From Pagrus major (Eukaryota; Chordata; Actinopteri; Spariformes; Sparidae), in contig NC_133230.1 of assembly GCF_040436345.1 (NCBI RefSeq), positions 4,671,297-4,735,296 of the forward strand: DNA of 64,000 nucleotides, in the 5' to 3' direction. The position numbers were made by a program, and so were the translations under genes. The notes below the pieces were generated by a model that had not been told where the DNA came from, did no database searches, and worked only from the letters and a program-made list of their open reading frames with translations. Below, in pieces: positions 11,801-22,600 of the stretch (the first letter of the stretch is position 1; the number at the start of each line of letters is the position of its first letter).

Positions 11801-13585
11801 AGGGAACCACACCGGCTTATACCAGGTTATAAAAGTGATGACAGGATTTACAGGAGGGTGGCCTGTTTGGTGACGTCTGCCCTCCGTGTCTCCCTGGTGT
11901 GAAACGTTTTTTACCAAACCACTTTCCTTACCAACTGTTTAGTTGTGAGACTGTGAGTTTAATTAAAATGGTCCTTTTTGTTAGTGTGGTTTAGCTTAAA
12001 ATAAGAAAAAGTTAAACTGACAGTTTTCCCTCCTCCTACGCTCTCTGCTGGTTTATTTTTACTTGTGGTTTCTCTGTCTGGTGGCTCTGAAAAGGACTCA
12101 TGAATACTGAGTTCTCGCTCAACATAATGGCCCTTTGTGTTCAGAAAGAAACTCTAGATGAGTGTGTTTGAATTTGGAGTTTATAATGTACATAATCTTT
12201 TATTTCTCTTTGCCCTTAATTTCCGACTCCCACGTTAGACATTACAATCCCTGCCCAGCCAAACACTGATGTATTTACATTTCTATAATATCAATAGTTA
12301 ATATATCATCCGTGTGTGTGTGTGTGTGTGTGTGTGTTCACAGCCTCGGTGGTGGGACCTTCCTGGGCCTGTGCTGCCTGCTGACCGGCTGCTCTACTTT
12401 CGAGGAAGCTCTAGAAATGGCTTCTCAAGGGGAGAGCACCCGAGTGGACAAGCTGGTTCGGGACATCTACGGAGGAGACTATGAGAGGTTTGGACTGCCA
12501 GGCTGGGCTGTAGCCTCAAGGTGCGGGTTTACAGCAGCTTTTTTTTCCTTTTTACTGTAGAGCCTGTTTCTAATGAAGCAGGGAACCGGGACAGTGCTAA
12601 ATTTACTGTGTCCTGACCCAGGGTGAAAACAAGAAGCCTTGATACCAGTTCCATGTACTATGAGCAACTGAATACCACCATCTATCTTCTAATTTTTATT
12701 ACATTTAGCTTCCTTATTTGGACAGTTTGATGATTATTATTACAGAATTTTCACCAACCTCTACAGTATTTGTTTGTCTAACATGGGTTGTGTTTTGATT
12801 TTGGTAGTTTTGGCAACATGATGTCCAAAGAGAAGAGGGAGTCGGTGTCCAAAGAGGACCTGGCCAGAGCAACACTAGTCACCATCACCAATAACATCGG
12901 CTCCATCACCAGGATGTGTGCTGTCAATGAGGTCAGTGACGGGATTTTTTTTGTTTGTTCGTTTGTTTGATGATTGTTTGTGTCAGTCAGAATTTGGTAA
13001 AGGTTGTTTTAAAAGGACTTACTTAAGGTTGACCAGTCTGTGGAAAAGTCCAGTTCCCCACCGGCGTCCCCGCTGGTCGTTTCCTCTTTGCGTTCAGCCT
13101 CTTTACGGTGCTGCCTTGTGGCGTCTTGATCAAGCAGCATTGTACAGGGCTATGAAGGCGGAGAGGAGGTCAGCTGCAGTATCTTCATTTAATACAAGGA
13201 TCACAAAGAAAAGCAGCAAATCCTCACTCCAAGAAACTGAAACCAGCAAATAATTTGTCAGTTGTGTTTTTACTGTTTGGAAATAATTAACTTAACCCAC
13301 GCTCATTATTTCCTCATTGTCTTTCATTACCAAGAACATAGAGAGAGTGGTGTTTGTGGGCAACTTCCTCAGAGTGAACACCCTCTCCATGAAGCTGTTG
13401 GCCTACGCCATGGACTACTGGTCTAAAGGACAGCTCAAGGCACTCTTCCTACGGCACGAGGTAAATAACTCAACCTCTTATCGACTGCAGCGTTTTGATG
13501 AGCTCAATGATTTCTAACTTTTCTTAATTTTCAGGGATACTTTGGAGCTGTTGGAGCCTTGCTGGAGCTCCTGCATCCGTCCTAA
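8865..13585 (+). CDS. pank2: pantothenate kinase (PANK2-like)
   Basis: Phosphorylates pantothenate with ATP, the first and rate-limiting step of coenzyme A synthesis. Exons: 8865-9078, 9581-9933, 11009-11262, 12344-12520, 12808-12931, 13335-13460, 13535-13585; frames join to 432 aa. Residues 1-71 are a polar, disordered, family-variable head. The kinase core starts at [11 protein letters not shown] (73-83, phosphate-binding loop of the acetate/sugar kinase/Hsp70 fold) and continues with [55 protein letters not shown] and VVFVGNFLR, ending in [27 protein letters not shown] and [13 protein letters not shown] are closer to PANK2/PANK3 than to PANK1. [12 protein letters not shown] resembles PANK3. 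Linkage to mavs, as on human 20p13, decides for pank2. The head carries no obvious mitochondrial presequence, unlike human PANK2. The acceptor before 11009 is a run of A then G, an unusually purine-rich site. Confidence 0.9.
10170..10420 (+). mobile_element. hAT-like MITE in pank2 intron 2, perfect 8-bp target duplication
   Basis: The ends read CAGGGCTGCAA and TTGCTGCTCCA, an imperfect inverted repeat. TTTCTGAC flanks both sides (10162-10169 and 10421-10428), a perfect 8-base duplication typical of hAT insertion. The interior ('gacaaagaaaagca...', 'aagaggctggaacc...') belongs to the same repeat group as other copies in the window. Confidence 0.75.
12312..12337 (+). repeat. (GT)n microsatellite just upstream of a pank2 splice acceptor
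   Basis: About 13 GT units lie 6 bases from the acceptor CAG (12341-12343) of pank2 exon 4, where the polypyrimidine tract should be. Confidence 0.85.
13130..13290 (+). mobile_element. partial MITE copy in a pank2 intron
   Basis: 'tcacaaagaaaagcagcaaatc' and 'gaaactgaaaccagcaaat'-like words match the interior of the element at 10170-10420. The ends are not recognisable. Confidence 0.5.
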
Positions 13586-14540
13586 TCCGTCCACACTGCA
13601 TCCAAAGAAGAACTACATGTCAATCTGCTGCAAAGACCATTAGCACTTTAGACTGTTCAGAATGAATTGTACAGAGGGATGTTACGCCAGCCGTTAGATG
13701 GTTACTGTTACTTTTTGGTTGTGGCTGGTAAAATGTAAAACATTTGGAGGTCCTGTTGTGTTCTCTGGCTTCTTAATGTTGATAAGAAGCTGTTAATGTT
13801 GATCTGTTGTTGTGGTCAGTGGATAGACGTCTGTGTCCTGCCCTGACAAAAGTTGACAAAAGTGTCATTGTCTGCAGGACTTTTCAGAAACTAGTTTAGT
13901 CTAAAGCATCTCAAGGAAGTTCACCACAGCTGCCTGAAATACTGTAGGTTAAAAAAAAGGTACTCGCTATCACGTATTCTTGTCTTGTGGACTAAACGTA
14001 TCCGTATCAGGTCCTGGGCCCAATATTAGCAAGTACTTTTTATGGTTTATTTTATTCCTCGTAGACACCAGGTGGATGGGAGTTACTTCAATTGGACTAT
14101 AGATTATGAGTTTATGTTTATGTGCTCGAACTTAAAGTTAATCAGATTTTATTAGAAAAGAAAAAAAACAGTCAGTGTTGGTAATCCAGGTACTCCAGAT
14201 ATAAGAGTGTTCAACAAGGAAGGAAATGTTTCATTTTTAATGATTTAGCCACTATAATAAAGGCTCAATATGTAATATTTCCTTTCTCGTTGGACACATT
14301 TTCTCATGTGGAGTGCATGGATTGCACATCTACACACTCTTTTTTCGATTACTATGTCGCCGATTAATGTGTCTGTTGACATCCTTTGAGCTACACATAC
14401 ACACCTATACTTCCTACCTGGACTTTTAAAAGTCATGGATGATATCTTGAGCGGTGACTTCGCTATCGATTCAGCTGTTATTTGTTCTGTCTGCAAGATA
14501 TTAGTACTCCTATTCACCTGGTGGTCTTAATAAACTGAAA
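13586..14540 (+). other. pank2: pank2 3' UTR (predicted)
   Basis: Non-coding sequence after the stop. The first good AATAAA is at 14529-14534; another lies near 15152. Which is used cannot be told from sequence. Confidence 0.4.
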
Positions 14541-15720
14541 CAAAACACTGGGAATCATTTACAACCACTTATTTTTTCAGTCTTCCTGTCACTGGATGTT
14601 GAACAACATATAGACTTACGTGTCAGTCTCTTTCAAATGACTAAGGTCACATTTCATCGTATTCTTTAATAGCAACATTAACTGTTACCGTTATATATGG
14701 TCAGTCGTGAAGATTGTTTCTGCCTCTTTCAGTGGTAAATATTCTGTTTCAGGAGTTTTCCTAATTTAAATCAATGTTTGTAGTTTGTTCAAGTTTATGA
14801 TCTCAAGTTTTTACTCAAAGCTGTCGACAATCAGTGTTGGGGTCAGTGAGACTGTACTATAAAGTATGAAAGAAACATTTAAGCCCCTTTCTGACCCCAA
14901 ACCTCTGCCCTGCTGAAGTGCCCTTGAGCCACTGCATCCCTTTCATTGTCGAGAGAAAGCAAAGCAAGAGGAAAGATATTGATTAATGTGAAAGTAGAGG
15001 TTAAGTGAGGGCATTACATCCCTGAGTTTTCTCCCCAAGTTAAATAAAAAAAGTAATTTTAATGCAGAAGCTCGATGCATCCCTCCAATGGAGGTTTTAA
15101 GTCATGTGACCCCAGATCATTTGTGTCTTAGGACCATCTTCAGTATGTACTGAAATAAAATATTAATGTAGGCCTCGGTCATTGTCCCCGAGGCTTTTGT
15201 TCTTTAAGAGCAATTTAGAAAGGTTGAACTTGAAGCATTTTGAACCTTGTGTCTCTGATGTGTGTGTTATCAGAGCTATTACACGTCCCATCATTTCATT
15301 TAATGCTTATCCGTCCCATTTTAATGTAATCTCTTTGCTCAGTGATCAGTCCATTGATGGATTACAGGGACCAAAATGAATCGCAGCCTACCGAATGACG
15401 AGATTTGACTCCCAAAGTTGTTGGAAATTTAGTGGACACAATTTTTCAGCTGTCAGTCTGCAAGTTGTATTCAGTGAGTTGATTTTAAATGAAGTGCCTG
15501 TCATGTTTTTGTATAGAATACATTAATGTGTTCAGCAATGTGATTTTAAAATGAGACAAACTGATGTGTAATTCTCAAAGTTTCCCTGTTGTTTGCTTCT
15601 ACTTTGCAAAGAAAATGTACTTTTTGTAACAGAGTTACAAATTTCTTATTTTGTTGTCACGATTAAATACAAACGTTTCATATCTTTGTGTGACTTGTGG
15701 CATTTTTATGAGAGAAATTG
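14541..15720. other. intergenic sequence between pank2 and loxl3
   Basis: No gene, RNA or clear mobile element seen. Confidence 0.4.
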
Positions 15721-15723
15721 TAT

Positions 15724-16120
15724 TCTTTCTATACCGGTTGAATGAGACACAACTCTTTATGAAATTTTAGTGCTCCTCACATTTTTTATTAATATTTTTA
15801 ATTAAAAATCAGCATTTTTTTAATAGATTCCATGTCATGTGACTCAAAATCAATGCCGAATTGTATAAATACTCTGAAAGAATAGGACACACCTCTTTTT
15901 ATTGGATTTTAGTGCTCCACATATTTTTAATTAAAAATCAGCGTTTTTTGCAATAGGTTCCATGTCATGTGACCCATTGACTCATAATCAATGCTAAAAT
16001 GTCTTCCTATACTGGTTTAATGAGACACAACTCTTCTTAATGGATTTTAGTGCTCGTCATATTTTTTTAATTAATATTTAATTAATATTAACTTAATTGT
16101 AATAGTTCTTCTATGGAAGC
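15724..16120 (+). repeat. three degenerate tandem units of about 120-155 bp
   Basis: Three successive blocks (about 15724-15880, 15881-16000, 16001-16120) share the order 'gacacaactctt', 'ttttagtgctc', 'ttttaattaaaaatcagc' and 'ccatgtcatgtgac'. The third block is shortened at its end. This is an AT-rich minisatellite with no coding content. Confidence 0.75.
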
Positions 16121-16414
16121 TATTGAAAAGAGACTCATATTTTGGGGAAACTATGACGACAAACATGCAGGTCAAAGATATATTAATTTTAAAGTCGAGA
16201 TATTGCTAAAGGAAACTTGTCCTCAGTTATTTTCCGGCTGTAAACCTGCAGACACGTCGCGCCTCCTCAGGCACGTAGCCTCCGTGTGAAATCAATGAAA
16301 TTCACGTTTTTTTGGCCTTATGCAAGAGCAGACAGCCTGTTACAGAACCATCCATGAAAGAGTTAGTGTCTTTCTTTCCAGGCAAGAGATCCAGCCCACT
16401 CCAGCCCACTCCAG

Positions 16415-16454
16415 CCTCCTCCTCCTCCTCCTCCTCCTCCTCCTCCTCCTCCTC
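16415..16454 (+). repeat. (CCT)n trinucleotide microsatellite
   Basis: About 13 CCT/CTC units, about 240 bp upstream of the predicted first-exon donor of loxl3. It may sit in the promoter or leader. Confidence 0.85.
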
Positions 16455-16459
16455 AGTGA

Positions 16460-16691
16460 GGGCTGCACAGCTGGCAATTTACAGACAATAACGCCGTCAG
16501 GAGTAAATTGGCTGCTGGGTGGACCGCTGTCCCGCAGATTAGACCTGCGTTTGACGGAGGACATGAATTAACGCAAGTGCTGGGATATTAATTAATCTTT
16601 TTGTCTGCGGGGGATTCAGTTTGGGAACCTCTGGATCAGCTCCCCACTCTCCACTGGAACCGTTATAACCTCCTCATACTGCAAACATAAG
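16460..16691 (+). promoter_or_regulatory. loxl3: possible loxl3 promoter and non-coding first exon
   Basis: GC-richer sequence ends in a good donor (ATAAG|GTGAGG at 16692). The loxl3 coding sequence starts eight bases after an acceptor at 19596, so an upstream leader exon must exist. This is the nearest convincing donor, but others are possible. Confidence 0.35.
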
Positions 16692-19604
16692 GTGAGGCAC
16701 GTTTCATAACATGGAGATAAACACTTGTAATCGTGTTTTAGCTGCAAAACTTACATTTTGATGTGCAAATTTTGCAGCAAAGACTCTCTGAAAGTAGCCT
16801 TGTAAGTTACATTCAGGCTAATACAGCTTTAATAACTGTGAGGCAGCATTGTACTAACTCATACCAGCTCAAGCTCCATCTGCAGAAGTGTGTTTTTTCA
16901 TTATATACTTAAATATACAAGTAAAACTACCTCCCTTGCCATCAGGATGCTGAACATTAGAGGTGGAAAAAATGTGAGGAATGCTGCAAATTTGTTCCCA
17001 AAGCCAAATATAGACTTGGAAAAGTAGGTCTGAGGTGTATTCAAAGGAATTTCTGCTTGTGTGGTGTGCTGAAATATACTGTAAATGTGCTAAGATACAC
17101 TTACTAAGGCTGAATAAGTTGTGGATTTATTTATTAATGCTTTATATATCAGTTATATGCAGCATTTTCGGTTGCAAAATCCTCATTCCGACTTTCTTGG
17201 AAGCCAGCAAGCCTGCAGTTGTAATATAAATGTTTATTAATTGTTTCACGGTCCAGATGTTCTGCAGCTGTTCTCCAGAAGATAAGTGCTGAAACTTTCC
17301 ATTGGTGGGAGTTTTCGGATTTCTTAAAGTAGCTGATAAGACAGATCGAGTGTCACGCTGGAGGAGAATAAACAGCTAAAAAGTTGTTTTTATTAATGGC
17401 TCTAAAAGGGTTTTTCTCTTTGAGTTTGTAGTTTGGTTTTTCTTTTTAGGCGGAGAAAGCCAACAAACCCTTAATTGCACTTTCTCAGGATTTCTACGAA
17501 AACGTTTGACCACCGTCTGTTTCTATTCTGAGCCACTGCAGTTTTCTTTTTTTCTTTCCATATATCATCTATAAAGCAGCGTACTCCATCACTCATCCTG
17601 TCCTTTGTGATGTGGCTCGAGCTCACGTTGCTTTTAAAGTTTCCCAAAGTTCCTCCGAGGTCAACAACAACACGGCAGGAAAATCTTATCTGTTGCCCAG
17701 GGAGCTGTTTCAGCCTACTGAGGGCCAACAAGGTGCAGACCTCTGGTAGTGATTAGCAAACACACAAACAGAGTTGCATGTGTGTTTTTGTGTTTCGATG
17801 TGTGTTGAAGCAAAGCGGCCGTGCTGATGTGGAGAACTGCCGCCTGCTTGATTTGAGCCTTTCACAAGACCTGATCCATGAGCACATTGGTATGGAGCTG
17901 CTTCAGTGAGAGGCGAGAGAGGAAGAGAAACAGTTCAGGCTGTGTGTGTGAGAGAGAGAGGGTTGGTTTGAATTAGTGTTGGCCTGATATAAAACTGTTG
18001 GCCTTTTTTTATTAAAGTCAGATACTTTGGAGTGTGTGATGGAACAAAAGCTACAGGATTTGTAAATAGTTAGATTATGGTGCATATTCTGTGCAGAATG
18101 TTTGTTTAAATCTGGCAAAAGACGAGTTTTATGCTTTGATTTGCCATTTTAAAGTAAATGTTAATTGCACAATGTGATGGTTATAGAATAACGACACCAT
18201 CTGCACCTTTAAACCTCACTTTCACCAGGCTGTTTTGAGAAATTAAAGTTCGCTGGTGATCTCGTCAGGCTCGTCTCCATTTTATTACAAATGAATCGAT
18301 AAACTCAGGTTTTGTCCTGTGTTGGTGGTCTACTCTGAGGATAAAAGCTGTCTCAGCGGTGCCAACAATAATACCACTTGGCAACGCTGTAGGGGGCGGA
18401 AGTTATTTGTTATAGCAGCGGGTCCGTCCCCCTTTCAGGACAATTACAATTAATTCAATTTGGGTCGTGTTTTCGCAGCAATTGTTTCGATCAGTTATGA
18501 CAACACTGTACTTAAGTAATTTCTAAGATCTGGAAACTTGGAGACTTTACTGCAATGAAGCCACATGGGAGGTGAGATGATCAAGCAGGTTGTGAACTGT
18601 TTAGTTCCCTTGTTAAACAGGAAAACTGTGTGTATGTGGACGATATGGTGAGTTAACTGTGTTGTTTGAGAGTTCGGCTAAATTGTTAAATCCTTTACTT
18701 GGTGATTTCCTCCATTTCTCAGGATTCCCTTTTTTCATCCATAGAGAGGCGATGTGCACTTGTTGCTTACAGTTGCAATGTGGAAAGACTGATAAAACAA
18801 TTGTGTTTGTTCCTGACTATCAACAATAAGATGAAGACAGACAAAATACGATTTAAAAAGCTTTAAGATTCAGAATATCTGCACAAAAACGTTGCACCAC
18901 GTGACTTCAGTGACTAAAGCTCAGTGTGAGCGTGTGTGTGTCCGTCCACACAACCGTGAAACTGGACTCAGGCGACGCAGTCAGTCCCAGACATGTTTTG
19001 GAAAAGGGCACCTTAAGGTTGTGGTTTCTGTACAAACACATCACACTACTGTATTTGTGTCTCCGGAGGGGAACAACCCCCCACTCGCTAAAAGCTAAGA
19101 GGGAGCGTAGCTGTCAGGTTATCAATAGCGGGTACTATGTTAGCATTCAGCGCCTACAGGAAGGTTTTAAGAGAGCAGAGTGGACATTTTGTAGGGAAAA
19201 GGTGGCCTGTTGTGTCGAGAAATATGAGTGAATATTACAACGATTAAAACATCCTGAGTGATAGTGTAAAACTGAACTGTAGCACAACATCTTCATCGAA
19301 AGAAACTGGACAGAAAAGCCACAAAATTGAAGTGTGAACGAGCAGCTGTTAATTTTATAAACTTTCATGTCATTAACGCCTGGACATATTTAAAAGTTCC
19401 CTGTTATTCTTCTTCACTTCATAGTCAAGTCAACAGTGACCAGATGGTTTGAATCAAACTGCTGGAGCAACTCTACACTCAACAATTAGAGAAGCTTGGA
19501 GACAGTCTCCAATGCCCATGAGATATTATTGATGTGAAGATGAAATCATCTTCCTTTGTGATCTCAGATGTGTCTTTTCTTTTTCTTCACGTGCAGCTGA
19601 CATT

Positions 19605-22600
19605 ATGGAGAAGTCAAGAATCAGGCCACAGTTAGCATTCAGCCTTCTGTTTGGGTTCTGGATTACTTGCTGTTTGGCCCAGACGACACCGTCAAGCACA
19701 TCCAGGCCGACACCCAAGCCAGCACCCACACCATCCCCGTCCCCATCCCCGTCCCCGTCCCCCAAGCCACTGACCGAACGGCTAAAGGTCAGACTGGCCG
19801 GATACCCACGAAAACACAACGAGGGTCGGGTAGAACTTTTCTACAAGGGAGAGTGGGGAACCATCTGTGACGACGACTTCTCGATATCCAACGCCAACGT
19901 GCTCTGTCGCCAACTGGGCTTCGTCTCAGCCACGGGATGGACACACAGCGCCAAATATGGCAAGGGCCAAGGTAAGATCCAGTTTCTGGTTTGATATACT
20001 GTGTGCTGTATTCATAGCGTTCAAAACCTCTTGTCTAAAATAAGTGCAAACTGTGGAGAGCTCGCTGCTGTAAGCTCCCAGAGCACCAGCGTGTCACTTC
20101 CAGGCCTGGACTGATTACTCCCCCGCAGGCCTGGGAGTGTGCTGGAGCCACACTGACAGTCTGCTGCCTGTCCAGGGAAAATCTGGCTGGACAACGTGCT
20201 GTGTGGCGGAGGCGAGAAGAGCATTGAAAACTGCAAGTCTCGCGGCTGGGGCAACAGCGACTGCACTCACGACGAGGACGCCGGCGTCGTGTGCAAAGAC
20301 GAGAGGATCCCCGGCTTCGTGGACTCAAATGTTATTGACGTGAGTAACATTTTAAGAGATTTTGTAATTTTGTTGCAGTAAAAATTATGTTCAGAGTTCA
20401 TTAAGAAGCTTTTATACGACCATAAACAGTTGTGTTTACAGCCTATAGACTGTGAGGTTCAACCCACATGGTAAACATTGAACGCCTCAGTGCCACGCCA
20501 CCTGTAGCTGCAGCACACATGGTGCTGGTTAGCTCTGCTCTATACTGTGTGTCTGAATCTGCTGAAAGAAGCAGCCTCTCCAAGAAAAACTGTCCTGAGG
20601 TGATGAAGTGTGTGCAGAGCTCCCTCAGTAAACCTGACATACCTCACATAACAGAGTACGGCATCGGTTCCTTTGTCCGATTGTTTGTGGGGTTGTGGAG
20701 AGGAGCAGGGTCGTGACCTCTGGGAAGCTGAGGAGCAGATGTGAAATCCAGCTGATGTTGTCTCAGTTTCAGCTCTCATCCAAAGACAACAAACAAACTT
20801 GTATGCAGATAAACAGATATCTGACAGGCCCCGGTGGACTAGAAAGTACAGTGTTCAGTTCACTCTTTAAAAAGTTCTGTGTCTGATTAGTTTGGTTTGT
20901 GGTGTGCGGTTTTTTAAATGTTTTTTGCCAGTGTTCGCAAGCCAGAAGCAACTGAACTCATGTCTGTGAAGGTCCAAACCTCAGCAGATCCCACAAAAAC
21001 AATGTGAATGGTCTACAGAACATTACAAAGACCTGATACTAATTATATTGAATTAAATCGTGATTTAAAACTGAGAAATACAAAACTTCTGCTGGGATCT
21101 GACAACAGAACATGATATCAGCCCGATAGTTGCTGAACCAGACAGATGGCGCTTATTTTCCCCCCAAGAATGCACCTTCTCGTCCCCCCTAGTATGTGTA
21201 GTTTTGGTGCCTAAATTTGAACCAGGGGACATAATGTGATTTAGAAATTACAACCTTATATTTGTGTTTTGTGTGGCACATTTGCACAGGATAAGTCTGT
21301 ATTTTACTTGAATTTCTCTCCTGGATATGACGCCAAGGCTCTGTATTTCAGTTCAAAAAGAAACACAACCCCAAATCAAACAGACATGCCGATCCACTCT
21401 GGACCAGTATCATTACATGACCTCAAAATATGCTAATATGCGATTCACATGAGATTAAGATCACAGATTTCCTCCGCAATTATTGCAAATGACTCGAGGT
21501 CGACAGGTGATACTAGTCCCCGTGCGAATAGGGTCTAAAAATGATACGCCACTCCTCACTTTTGGTTTCACATGGGACATGAATCCTCGTCTCTGAGATG
21601 AAAAGCCCTCTGGCAGCACAGTAAACTAGATAATCACAGCACAGTAGGGCGGGACGACACAGAAAACTCTCTGGGAACAAAAACAACCTGAGAATAACCC
21701 TGAGACAGGCAGCTGTAGGGAGTAAGAACGTGAAAATACCTCACTAATGAATACTGACCAGTACATTGCTTTGCATGAATAATATAATTGTCTTGAATCA
21801 TATTATTATACAGAAAGCTCTCCTCTCTGTGCTCCCTTCACTCCCACCTCCTCCAGTGGAGTCATTCAGAGAGAGTTTGTATTCACGGACTCTCAGGTGG
21901 GAACGATGGCTGAATGAATGTGAAGCAGAGTGTTTCTAAATAAGACTCCAGTGTGCTCACTAAACCCTCCCTGGATAAATAAAGATTGAAGCTGTTTTCC
22001 AGCTGGTCATCATTTTTCCATTTGTCCTCTTTGATGTCCCGTCTGTGTGACTGTGATTGGTCCGAGGTGAACAAGGTTAGACCGGGGGAATCGTCTCCAC
22101 AGACCACTGGAAACAGCTTGGATTACTGGATGAGGTGAAACTGTACATAGAAAGATCTGAAGTGGGCGGACTCTCTACGACTTCTCCCTCCGTCTGCCTG
22201 TTTCTGCTCAGTCAGATGTGGCATCCAGACTTCAATCTGTGACCACAGCCAGTTTTTTTTCTCCCAAATAAACCATGGTGGAAGTGACTCATTCTGAAGC
22301 TGGTAATCAGAGATAGTCACATTTTACCACTTATGAGCTGTGAGTGAGAAGATTTAACCTAAATTACTCTCCGTCATAGCTGTGACTCAGTGTTTAGTCT
22401 GCTCCTCTCTGCAAACTAAAGCCTTGGATCCTTGTTAAATGTCAAATCACGGTGTGTGTGATAATGATGATAGTTAGATTTACTGTATAAGATATTACAA
22501 TTTCTGAGTGGTTTAAGTATGAAAGTATGGAAGCATGAAGAAAAAAAGATTCTAGTGGTCCATTTTGAAATGGGTTATATTGATTAAAAACAAACTGAGA

